Below, piece after piece: positions 1 to 5,123 of a DNA stretch of 5,123 nt. A program made the translations under genes and the position numbers. Below the pieces are notes generated by a model. That model saw nothing but the letters and a program-made list of their open reading frames with translations, made no database searches and had not been told where the DNA came from. Source of the stretch: Brevundimonas sp. (GTDB lineage: Bacteria; Pseudomonadota; Alphaproteobacteria; Caulobacterales; Caulobacteraceae); contig JADCBH010000128.1 in NCBI GenBank assembly GCA_020253595.1, positions 1 to 5,123 of the forward strand, written 5' to 3'. The stretch's first letter is position 1, and each line of letters begins with the position of its first letter.

Positions 1-617
1 ATCCGCCACATCGCTTCGCGACCCGATGGCGTGTCCGCCCAGGTCGACGCGACCAGATCCAGCGCCGCGCGCCCGCGCGCCGGGTCGCTGGCCAGAAGGG
101 CACGGGCGGCGGCCAGGTCGGTGACGGCGTCTCCGGTCGGGGATCGGGCGGCGAACTCCGCGGCTTCGCGCGCGGCGGTCTCGGCTGCTTCCTTGGCCGC
201 TTCCAGCGTGGCGATGCGGTCCTCTGCGTCCGCCAGACGGGTCCGAAGCGCGGCGTTGTCGCCACCGGACTCGTCGAGCTGGAAGGTCAGCCGCTCCAGG
301 TCCCCGTTCACACGCCGGACCGTCAACTCCATGTCGCGCAGCCGCTGCTCCATCAGGGCGACCCGTCCCTGAAGCGCGATCAGCTCGGGATCGGATTCGA
401 CCAGCACCGGCTCACCCTGGTTGTTCCTCTGGGTGATGGCGCGTTCCAGACGGCGGACGTTGCGGTCCAGGTTGTCGAGCCGGCGCACATCCCACTGGAT
501 AGCCGGAAGCGGCTGGGTCTGGGCCACGACGGTTCCGCCGATGACGCCGGTGGCGACAGCCGCCAGAGCCAGGACGCGAAGGCTGGGGACGCGAAGGAGG
601 GACTTGCGGGTTTTCAT
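1..617 (-). CDS. cpoB: CpoB/YbgF, Tol-Pal-associated periplasmic coiled-coil/TPR protein (5' part; 3' end beyond window)
   Basis: The frame is open from ATG 617-615 to the window edge, giving 205 residues with no stop. Residues 1-32 form a signal peptide: basic start MKTRKSLLR, a hydrophobic stretch of about residues 15-31, and likely cleavage after VVA (32). A coiled-coil region follows at about residues 40-65 and 80-150, rich in Leu, Arg, Glu and Ala with heptad-like spacing (for example LMEQRLRDMEL near 88-98). An Ala/Glu-rich linker ends near residue 160. From about 168 the sequence (LAAARALLASDPARG, then ALDLVASTWADTPSGREA) resembles the start of the TPR domain of this family; the remaining repeats lie outside the window. 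In E. coli, CpoB binds TolA and couples outer-membrane constriction to PBP1B activity. The gene starts 45 bases after the DUF3667 stop, so co-transcription is likely. The Shine-Dalgarno is weak (only AGG close to the ATG). The name rests on architecture plus tol-pal context. Confidence 0.85.
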   Translation of the reverse strand, partial: MKTRKSLLRVPSLRVLALAAVATGVIGGTVVAQTQPLPAIQWDVRRLDNLDRNVRRLERAITQRNNQGEPVLVESDPELIALQGRVALMEQRLRDMELTVRRVNGDLERLTFQLDESGGDNAALRTRLADAEDRIATLEAAKEAAETAAREAAEFAARSPTGDAVTDLAAARALLASDPARGRAALDLVASTWADTPSGREAMWR

Positions 618-662
618 GACCTGAGAGCTTTCACCGATTTGGGGCCGCCACAAGGCCGAGCA

Positions 663-1766
663 TCATCCCGTCAGGCCAAGGACGATGATTGCGAGGAGAA
701 ATATGACACTCGTCATGACGCAGAAGAACAGCAGAAAGAGCGTCCGCCAGAGCGCCGAAAAGATCGAGAGGCCGTAGGTGCCCTTCAGCTGCGCGAACAT
801 ATGAACAGGCACAGTGAGACTGAGCAACGAGGCCAGCGTGCTGGTAAACCACCCATTCCATTGGCCCAGGACCCCCATCAGCATGGTCAGGATCGAGATG
901 AAGGTCAGGGAGTACAGGACGAACACGCCGTGGTCGTACCAGGTGAAACCGCGCTTCCAGACGAACAACAGCCAGACGAACGGGATCGACAGGGGAACCA
1001 GCAGAAAGGCGAACTTGTAGGCCGTCTGCTGGATCTTGTAGACGGCGAACTCCGGGTTCGCGAGCTTGTGCAGGATCTTCTCCCGGAACTGCTCGTCACC
1101 GATCCCGATGCTGACTCGCCGTTCCTGAACAGCGTCGACCATTTCGGCCTGCCAGCTTCCCACCTCATAGCCGTCCGCACGTGGCGCAGAAGTGCGGGCC
1201 GCCTCAAGGGCCTCAAGACGGGTCTGGGCACCGATCAGCCCCCCTCGAAGTCCGTCGGCCGTGGCCTGGGCACCGAGTTCACCGGCTGCCGCCCTGGCTT
1301 CAGCCTCGGCGATTGAAGCCTCGAGATCGGTCACCGCCGTCCGCGCATCGGCGATACGCTCTTCAAGCGGCTCGGCGTTGATGACGTTGGTTCCCCCGAA
1401 ACTCATGATGAAAAACATCAGGAAGACGGTGAAAAGGAAGATCGCGAGCGGCGAGATGTAACGGGTGCGCTTGCCCTGGATCCATTCCCGCGTCAGGCGG
1501 CCGGGATTGAGCAGCAGCAGAGGAAGCGTCCGCCAGATGCGGGCGTCGAAATGCAGCACGCCATGCAGCACTTCCTCGACCAGATGAAGCAGGCTGCGGT
1601 GCACATGAGTCGGCTGGCCGCAGTTCGAGCAGAACTTGCCCGATGTCGGCTCTCCGCAGTCGGTGCAGGCTTCATGCGCTTCGCCGGCGTACCCCGTCGG
1701 CTTCTCGATCGCGGCTCCGATCAGCCCGCTGGTCGCTGCGCCGCCGGCCGCTTCGATATCCACCAT
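663..1766 (-). CDS. DUF3667-type membrane protein with N-terminal zinc ribbon and coiled-coil insert
   Basis: This predicts a 367-residue protein of unknown function. Residues 34-49 carry two CxxC pairs eight residues apart (CTDCGEPTSGKFCSNC), a likely zinc ribbon. Next comes the stretch I associate with DUF3667: FDARIWRTLPLLLLNPGRL, then EWIQGKRTRYISP, ending near 106. TM1 spans about 104-123. Residues 132-192 are Ala/Glu/Arg-rich and probably coiled coil. A further soluble stretch runs to about 250. Four more hydrophobic segments lie near 252-270, 280-301, 308-327 and 343-365, giving five predicted TM helices. The ATG at 1766 is chosen because GGAGG sits 6 bases upstream; a longer frame to a GTG at 1841 has no comparable site. 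The gene lies 99 bases after the small secreted-protein gene and 45 bases before cpoB, whose neighbour is normally pal. A role in envelope biology is only inferred from position. The family call comes from remembered motifs, without a search. Confidence 0.85.
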   Translation of the reverse strand: MVDIEAAGGAATSGLIGAAIEKPTGYAGEAHEACTDCGEPTSGKFCSNCGQPTHVHRSLLHLVEEVLHGVLHFDARIWRTLPLLLLNPGRLTREWIQGKRTRYISPLAIFLFTVFLMFFIMSFGGTNVINAEPLEERIADARTAVTDLEASIAEAEARAAAGELGAQATADGLRGGLIGAQTRLEALEAARTSAPRADGYEVGSWQAEMVDAVQERRVSIGIGDEQFREKILHKLANPEFAVYKIQQTAYKFAFLLVPLSIPFVWLLFVWKRGFTWYDHGVFVLYSLTFISILTMLMGVLGQWNGWFTSTLASLLSLTVPVHMFAQLKGTYGLSIFSALWRTLFLLFFCVMTSVIFLLAIIVLGLTG

Positions 1767-1772
1767 GGGGCC

Positions 1773-1777
1773 CCTCC
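1773..1777 (-). promoter_or_regulatory. Shine-Dalgarno of the DUF3667-type gene
   Basis: On the minus strand this reads GGAGG, 6 bases before the ATG at 1766. It is a strong match to the 16S rRNA tail and decides the start against the in-frame GTG 75 bases upstream. Confidence 0.8.
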
Positions 1778-1827
1778 GACAGTGCACCGCACAATCTGAC
1801 GGGTGGCCGGGCCGGAGGCAAGCACCC

Positions 1828-1854
1828 TGACGGTCCGGCACCTGTCGACCGTCA
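1828..1854 (-). terminator. Inverted repeat (8-bp perfect stem, 11-nt loop) just after the small secreted-protein gene
   Basis: The minus strand reads TGACGGTC, eleven bases, then GACCGTCA: a perfect 8-bp stem starting 11 bases past the stop codon at 1868-1866. No T-run follows, so it is not a textbook intrinsic terminator. The position just after a stop suggests an RNA hairpin that ends or protects the upstream transcript, but a DNA-binding site for a dimeric regulator is also possible. The repeat is seen directly; its role is inferred. Confidence 0.45.
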
Positions 1855-1865
1855 CCTCGCCTGCC

Positions 1866-2270
1866 CTATTGCGGATAGCGGGCCGCCAGCCGAGCCTGCG
1901 TCGCCGACCATGTCGCCGCGGTCTCCGGGCCCCGATGCAGAACGTCCGGATAGGTTTGGGCGACCGCATCGCAGCGGGCTTCCAGCGCGGAGGCCCAGGC
2001 TTGGAAAGCGGCTTGACTGTCGATCGCCGCCATGTCCGTGCGGGTTTGCTGGCCAAAGGCGGCTCCCGCCTGGGCGGCGGCAGCGTCGAACTGGGCGCGC
2101 GTCATCTGGGGATGGCTGGCGGCCACGACGTCCGCCAGCCGATTGGCCTGGGTGCCGTCCACCACCCATCCCATGCTGCCGCAGAGGCCCGCGAGGGTGA
2201 CGTCTCGACCGTAGGTATCCGCGTCCTGTGGCGACGCAAGCAGAAGGGAAGCGAACAGGAACTCAATCAT
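1866..2270 (-). CDS. Small predicted secreted protein of unknown function, two cysteines
   Basis: This is a 134-residue protein I do not recognise. The first 13 residues (MIEFLFASLLLAS) form a short hydrophobic segment that looks like a minimal signal peptide, although the usual basic residues before it are missing. The rest is soluble, Ala/Gln/Asp-rich and probably mostly helical. It has two cysteines, C30 (AGLCGSMGW) and C100 (EARCDAV), which could form a disulfide in the periplasm. The ATG at 2270 is chosen because GGAGG lies 5 bases upstream. A TTG at 2315 in the same frame would add 15 residues and a more basic N-terminus, but has no clear ribosome site. The gene sits 106 bases after pal and 99 bases before the DUF3667-type gene. 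Signal peptide, codon style matching its neighbours and the strong ribosome site support a real gene. Export and any Tol-Pal link are inference. Confidence 0.75.
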   Translation of the reverse strand: MIEFLFASLLLASPQDADTYGRDVTLAGLCGSMGWVVDGTQANRLADVVAASHPQMTRAQFDAAAAQAGAAFGQQTRTDMAAIDSQAAFQAWASALEARCDAVAQTYPDVLHRGPETAATWSATQARLAARYPQ

Positions 2271-2275
2271 CGAAG

Positions 2276-2280
2276 CCTCC
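2276..2280 (-). promoter_or_regulatory. Shine-Dalgarno of the small secreted-protein gene
   Basis: The minus strand reads GGAGG, 5 bases before ATG 2270. It fixes the start at 2270 rather than the upstream in-frame TTG at 2315. Confidence 0.75.
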
Positions 2281-2316
2281 AATGGGGTAGCGCGATGGAA
2301 ACCAGGCCTGTCCAAT

Positions 2317-2333
2317 AGTCAAGGTCCTTGACT
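2317..2333. promoter_or_regulatory. Perfect 17-base palindrome in the gap after pal (possible operator)
   Basis: AGTCAAGG, one central base, then CCTTGACT: two perfect 8-base arms. It lies 43 bases beyond the pal stop and 46 bases upstream of the ATG at 2270. A one-base centre suits a dimeric DNA-binding protein better than an RNA hairpin, although a 7-bp stem with a 3-base loop could form. The minus-strand arm contains TTGACT, similar to a -35 element, but I see no convincing -10 at the right distance. There is no T-run for a terminator. The symmetry is seen directly; operator function is inferred. Confidence 0.4.
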
Positions 2334-2376
2334 GTCAGGTCCGGCGCTCGTGATCCACAAGGCCCCCCAGGTCGCC

Positions 2377-2934
2377 CTACTGCGCGCCTGACGCGATCGC
2401 CGTGCGACCGTTGCGGTTGCGGGCCCAGGATTCTTCACTGGAGCCCTGGGCAATCGGCCGTTCCTTGCCGAAGCTGATCGTGTCGATCCGTCCGGCCGAG
2501 ACACCGCGCTCGATCAGATAGCTGCGGATCGACTCCGCCCGGCGCGCGCCCAAGGCGAGATTGTATTCGCGGGTTCCGCGTTCGTCGGCGTTGCCCTCGA
2601 TGCGGACGGTCACCTGCGGATAGCTTTGCAGCCACTGGGCCTGGGCGTCGAGGCGCGGATAGGCCTCCGGGCTGATCTGGTAGCTGTCGAGATCGAAGTA
2701 GATCCGGTCGCCGACGTTGACGACGAAGTCGTTTTCCGAGCCCGGGGCGCTGGAGCCCAGCCCCCCGCCTTCGATGGTGCCCCCACCGGGACCCGGATAG
2801 GCCGGGACATTGGAATCCGTGCCCGTCGTGGGGCCGGTCGCGCCCTCGACTGGGGCGCGGGGCGCGCAGGCGGCCATCGCGGCGACGGCGGCGCCGATCA
2901 GGGCGATCCTTGCGATGCGGGATGCGGTCATCAT
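2377..2934 (-). CDS. pal: Pal, peptidoglycan-associated outer-membrane lipoprotein
   Basis: Complete, 185 residues. Pal anchors the outer membrane to peptidoglycan and exchanges partners with TolB in the Tol-Pal machine. Residues 1-22 form a lipoprotein signal with lipobox MAAC; Cys23 is the predicted lipidation site, and Ala at +2 fits outer-membrane sorting. Residues 24-66 are a flexible Gly/Pro/Thr/Ser-rich linker. The OmpA-like domain runs from about 70 to 181: VGDRIYFDLDSYQIS (74-88), the peptidoglycan-binding core GNADERGTREYNLALGARRA (114-133) with Asp117 and the Arg131/Arg132 pair, and a terminal NRNGRT (173-178). Length and order are normal for Pal. The start at 2934 (the first of two adjacent ATGs) is 8 bases from GAGGAG. 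The frame stays open upstream to an ATG at 3003, but that extension would put 23 residues before the lipoprotein signal. The gene follows tolB after 129 bases. Confidence 0.97.
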   Translation of the reverse strand: MMTASRIARIALIGAAVAAMAACAPRAPVEGATGPTTGTDSNVPAYPGPGGGTIEGGGLGSSAPGSENDFVVNVGDRIYFDLDSYQISPEAYPRLDAQAQWLQSYPQVTVRIEGNADERGTREYNLALGARRAESIRSYLIERGVSAGRIDTISFGKERPIAQGSSEESWARNRNGRTAIASGAQ

Positions 2935-2942
2935 GGGCTCGT

Positions 2943-2948
2943 CTCCTC
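2943..2948 (-). promoter_or_regulatory. Shine-Dalgarno of pal
   Basis: The minus strand reads GAGGAG, 8 bases before the first of the two adjacent ATG codons (2934 and 2931). It supports the short start with an N-terminal lipoprotein signal over the in-frame ATG at 3003. Confidence 0.75.
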
Positions 2949-3037
2949 TGTCGTCTGCGGCGCTTCGAAAGCCAAGCCTAGTCGGCGCCGGGTTGGGTCT
3001 CATAGCGTCAGCCGGGGCGATGACGCGGTTGTGAGCA

Positions 3038-3057
3038 TCCGGGGGCCCCGCCCCGGA
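3038..3057 (-). terminator. GC-rich hairpin between tolB and pal (possible attenuator or RNA-stability element)
   Basis: The minus strand reads TCCGGGG, six bases, then CCCCGGA: a perfect 7-bp, almost all-GC stem starting 6 bases after the tolB stop codon (3066-3064). No T-run follows. A structure like this could pause or partly end transcription, or protect the tolB message, letting pal be expressed at a different level. The stem is seen directly; the role is inferred. Confidence 0.45.
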
Positions 3058-3063
3058 AATGGG

Positions 3064-4476
3064 TCAGCTGTCGCAGCTGTCGGGTCCGCCTCGACCCAGG
3101 TTGGAAGGCGTTTCGGAAAGCAGGGGCGACCACGCGGGATCGGATCCCCGACCCTGATAGCCGGACTGGGCGATCACGCGCCCCGACAGATCGACCATCC
3201 AGAGATTGGTGTTCCCGTTCCGCGTCTGGCGCGAGAACATCAGGTAGCGGCCATTCGGTGCCCACGACGGGCCCTCTTCGAAGTAGCTGCGCGAAATCAT
3301 TCGTTCGCCGGACCCGTCCGGGGCCATGACACCGATCCCGAACTGTCCGCCGCCCGACCGGGTGAAGGCGATCAGGTCGCCGCGCGGGCTCCAGGCCGGG
3401 GCCGTATAGCTGCCACCACCCCGGCTGATCGGCCGCTGGCCCGAACCGTCCGCGTTCATCACATAGAGGCGCGGCGTGCCCGACCGGTCTGAGTTGAAGA
3501 CGATGCGCGTCCCGTCCGGATTGAACGACGGCGAGGTGTCGATGCCGGGATCGGTCGTCAGACGCGACAGCCTCCGGGTCTGAAGGTCCATGACGAAGAC
3601 GTCGGTATTGCCACCCCGGATGATGGAGAAGGCGACCTTGGTCCCGTCCGGCGAATAGCGCGGTGCCAGAGGCTGGCCGTCGAACTCACCCAGGTTCTCG
3701 CGTCGCCCGGTCGACAGGTTGTAGAGGTAGATTCGGCTGTAGTCCTCGCCCAGCGCCATATAGATGATCTCGTCGGGGTTGGACGAGAAGCGCGGCGTCA
3801 GGATGATCTCACTGCCGTTGGTCAGGAAGTTCGGATTTCCGCCATCCTGGTCCACGATCGCCAGACGTGACAGCCGGTTCAGACCCGTGCCGCTCTCGGC
3901 CACGAACACGATGCGGGTGTCGAAGAAGGCGCTCTCGCCGGTCATCCGCTCATAGACGACGTCGGCGATCTTGTGGCCGATGCGCCGCCACTGCTCGGGC
4001 GTTGCGGTGAAGTTGTAGCTGACCAGCTGGCACTGACGGTAGGGGTCGTACAGCCGGAAGCCCACATCGTTCCGGCCATCCGGGCGCGGCGTGACCGAAC
4101 CGTACAGCACGGCCTGGGCCCCGATCTGCGTCCACTGCGGGAAGTTCGGCGCATTGGCGAGCGTCAGGCCCGTCTCGATGAAGCTGGCCGGATTGATGGG
4201 TTCGAAGAAGCCCGAGCGGCGCAGATCGCCCGAGACGACGTCGGCGATGGACGCGCCGTTCTGGCCGCTGAAGGGGGCAATCGCGATCTGGAAGGGCCGC
4301 ATCACGCCCTGATCGATCTCGACCTCGATAGGCCCGCCGGTCTGGGCCGGCTGCTGCTGCGCCTGTTGACGCGAGGGCCCACCGTTCAGGCTCTGCGTCG
4401 TCGTCTGGGCCTGCACCAGCGACGCGGTCGCCACGCCCAGCGCGGCGACGGTGGTGAGCAGCAGGTTCAGACGCAT
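3064..4476 (-). CDS. tolB: TolB, periplasmic beta-propeller of the Tol-Pal system
   Basis: Complete, 470 residues. TolB sits in the periplasm and binds Pal, and through its N-terminus TolA, in the machine that pulls in the outer membrane at division. Residues 1-23 are a signal peptide with likely cleavage at VQA|QTT. A Gln/Thr/Gly-rich stretch follows (24-48), then the N-terminal alpha/beta domain (about 50-185: FQIAIAPFSG at 62-71, FFEPINPASF at 90-99, DPYRQCQLVSYNF at 144-156). The C-terminal propeller runs from about 186 to 452 and shows repeated TolB/PD40-type motifs: APRYSPDGTKVAFS (271-284), SPSFNPDGTRIVFNSDRSG (315-333), APAWSPRGDLIAFTRS (359-374), GPSWAPNGRYLMFSRQ (402-417) and DPAWSP (446-451). 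A short Gly/Ser-rich tail ends the protein. GGAG lies 6 bases before the ATG. tolA ends 143 bases upstream and pal begins 129 bases downstream, the normal order. Confidence 0.98.
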   Translation of the reverse strand: MRLNLLLTTVAALGVATASLVQAQTTTQSLNGGPSRQQAQQQPAQTGGPIEVEIDQGVMRPFQIAIAPFSGQNGASIADVVSGDLRRSGFFEPINPASFIETGLTLANAPNFPQWTQIGAQAVLYGSVTPRPDGRNDVGFRLYDPYRQCQLVSYNFTATPEQWRRIGHKIADVVYERMTGESAFFDTRIVFVAESGTGLNRLSRLAIVDQDGGNPNFLTNGSEIILTPRFSSNPDEIIYMALGEDYSRIYLYNLSTGRRENLGEFDGQPLAPRYSPDGTKVAFSIIRGGNTDVFVMDLQTRRLSRLTTDPGIDTSPSFNPDGTRIVFNSDRSGTPRLYVMNADGSGQRPISRGGGSYTAPAWSPRGDLIAFTRSGGGQFGIGVMAPDGSGERMISRSYFEEGPSWAPNGRYLMFSRQTRNGNTNLWMVDLSGRVIAQSGYQGRGSDPAWSPLLSETPSNLGRGGPDSCDS

Positions 4477-4513
4477 CGTTGTCTCCGAAGGCGGCGAAGC
4501 GAGAGGTCGTCAG

Positions 4514-4538
4514 GCCTTATCCCCGGCCCGTGTGACAA
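4514..4538 (-). promoter_or_regulatory. Weak candidate promoter upstream of tolB
   Basis: On the minus strand TTGTCA (4538-4533) resembles a -35, and GATAAGG (4521-4515) loosely resembles the alphaproteobacterial -10. The spacing is short (about 11-13 bases, depending on alignment) and the -10 has mismatches. It lies in the 143-base tolA-tolB gap, 38 bases upstream of the tolB ATG. It would allow tolB-pal expression apart from tolA, but support is thin. Confidence 0.2.
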
Positions 4539-4619
4539 ACGCCAGCTTCCGGGCGAATGGGGCGAGATTCGGGACGGCAACTCCTGCCGGGCGAGTGAGT
4601 CAGGCATCGTCAGGCGGCC

Positions 4620-5123
4620 CTAGCGGTTCCGGCACGCGCGCTCGGTATTGAACGTCGGGCGAAACGCGCCGCCCGGGAAGCCCTGGGGCACGTCGAAAGG
4701 CGCGGTCTGGCGGATCGCCCTGAGCGCACCGTCGGCTGCCGCGCGATAGACGCTGTCGGAGCGGGGATTGCGCAGGGTCGGGCCAGAGGTGATGCGGCCG
4801 TCGGCGGACAGCGTCACATCCATCTCGATCCTCAGCTGGTTCGCCCCGGGAATGTCGCAGGGCAGGACCCAGTTCGGATAGACCTGGTTGAAGATGGCGG
4901 TGATCTGCGGACCTGTGGCCTGCGGGGCCTGTCCCCGGCCCTGCTGGCCCGTCGGTGCGCGCGGACCCGGCGTCGGTGCCGGACGACGCGGACCGGCCAG
5001 GGCATCGAGATCGAGCGGCGGCGCATCCGACCGTGACGGCGCAGGCCGGGTTTCGGCCCGGGGGGGCGTCGGTCTTGTCTCCGGACGCGGTGGCGTCGGC
5101 CGGGGCGGCGTCGGGGCCGGGCG
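4620..5123 (-). CDS. tolA: TolA/TonB-type energy transducer, C-terminal part (5' end beyond window)
   Basis: The last 167 residues are visible, ending at TAG 4622-4620; the N-terminal membrane helix lies outside. TolA spans the periplasm from the TolQR motor and contacts TolB and Pal through its C-terminal domain. The first 30 visible residues are dominated by Pro, Arg and Thr (RPTPPRPETRPTPPRAETRP), followed by LDLDALAGPRRP and a Gly/Gln/Pro-rich stretch to about 72. The C-terminal domain (about 73-167) has the TolA/TonB pattern: ITAIFNQVYPNWVLPCDIPG (74-93), LRIEMDVTLSADGRI (97-111), then NPRSDSVYRAAADGALRAI and APFDVPQGF. Two cysteines (C89 and C164) could pair; a disulfide is also known in E. 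coli TolA's C-terminal domain. The identity as TolA rather than another TonB-like protein comes from tolB following 143 bases later. The proline-rich linker differs from the Ala/Lys helix of enterobacterial TolA. Confidence 0.88.
   Translation of the reverse strand, partial: RPAPTPPRPTPPRPETRPTPPRAETRPAPSRSDAPPLDLDALAGPRRPAPTPGPRAPTGQQGRGQAPQATGPQITAIFNQVYPNWVLPCDIPGANQLRIEMDVTLSADGRITSGPTLRNPRSDSVYRAAADGALRAIRQTAPFDVPQGFPGGAFRPTFNTERACRNR
4969..5114 (-). repeat. Degenerate repeats encoding the TolA proline-rich linker
   Basis: The octamer GGCGTCGG (plus strand) occurs at 4969-4976, 5065-5072, 5092-5099 and 5107-5114, each time in the same frame and coding for part of a Pro-Thr-Pro unit on the minus strand. 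The last three fall within 50 bases. This looks like coding repetition in a flexible linker, prone to length change, and not a mobile repeat. The array probably continues past the window edge. Confidence 0.55.

Noticed and set aside
639..1316. Plus-strand open frame of 225 codons opposite the DUF3667-type gene
   Set aside because: It is antisense to membrane segments and coiled coil of a convincing gene. The Gln/Glu/Arg-rich translation is a by-product of the opposite strand.
1767..1841. N-terminal extension of the DUF3667-type protein to a GTG at 1841
   Set aside because: The extension starts inside the inverted repeat at 1828-1854, and the GGAGG site 6 bases before 1766 is far better.
2935..3003. 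N-terminal extension of Pal to an ATG at 3003
   Set aside because: It would bury the lipoprotein signal and lipobox 23 residues inside the protein, and the clear GAGGAG site serves the ATG at 2934.
2626..3492. Long plus-strand open frame of 288 codons opposite pal and tolB
   Set aside because: It lies antisense to two unmistakable genes and spans their boundary. Its composition (Arg/Gly/Ala/Pro-rich, no domain) is what high-GC shadow frames give.
4575..4589. Small hairpin CGGCA-5-TGCCG after tolA as a terminator
   Set aside because: The stem is only 5 bp, there is no T-run, and such stems are common in high-GC DNA.
4507..4615. Direct repeat TCGTCAGGC at 4507-4515 and 4607-4615 in the tolA-tolB gap
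   Set aside because: Nine bases, two copies, no symmetry or promoter relation; expected by chance in sequence this GC-rich.
3973..4623. Plus-strand open frame of 216 codons opposite tolB
   Set aside because: It is antisense to the TolB N-terminal domain, with an Arg-rich translation and no recognisable domain.

Overview
The window is very GC-rich, and every gene I can support lies on the minus strand. Reading right to left, it covers the distal part of a tol-pal cell-envelope cluster: the 3' end of tolA, then tolB, pal, a small predicted secreted protein, a DUF3667-type membrane protein, and the 5' part of cpoB (ybgF). TolB and Pal have an alphaproteobacterial look, and Caulobacterales (Brevundimonas or Caulobacter-like) is my best guess. 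That assignment is inferred from GC content, gene order and protein style, not from a database match.

Layout: 5123-4620, TolA C-terminus (cut by the window edge) with a proline/arginine/threonine-rich linker; 4476-3064, TolB, complete; 2934-2377, Pal lipoprotein, complete; 2270-1866, secreted protein of unknown function with two cysteines; 1766-663, zinc-ribbon multi-spanning membrane protein with a coiled-coil insert; 617-1, N-terminal 205 residues of CpoB, cut by the window edge. No intergenic gap exceeds 143 bases. Four of the starts are fixed by clear Shine-Dalgarno sequences.

How they work together: in well-studied bacteria the inner-membrane TolQ-TolR-TolA motor uses proton-motive force to act through the periplasm on TolB and on the peptidoglycan-bound outer-membrane lipoprotein Pal. 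This drives outer-membrane constriction at division. CpoB is a periplasmic coiled-coil/TPR partner that links this machine to septal peptidoglycan synthesis. The two genes between pal and cpoB, neighbours in the classical order, are the unusual part of the window. Both are predicted envelope proteins, so a link to Tol-Pal is plausible but unproven. Three inverted repeats lie in the intergenic gaps (tolB-pal, pal-small gene, small gene-DUF3667) and may divide the run into transcription units.

I found no RNA gene, CRISPR array, insertion sequence, attachment site or phage gene. Most of the window is ordinary core-envelope biology. The intercalated gene pair and the 17-base palindrome are the parts most worth following up.
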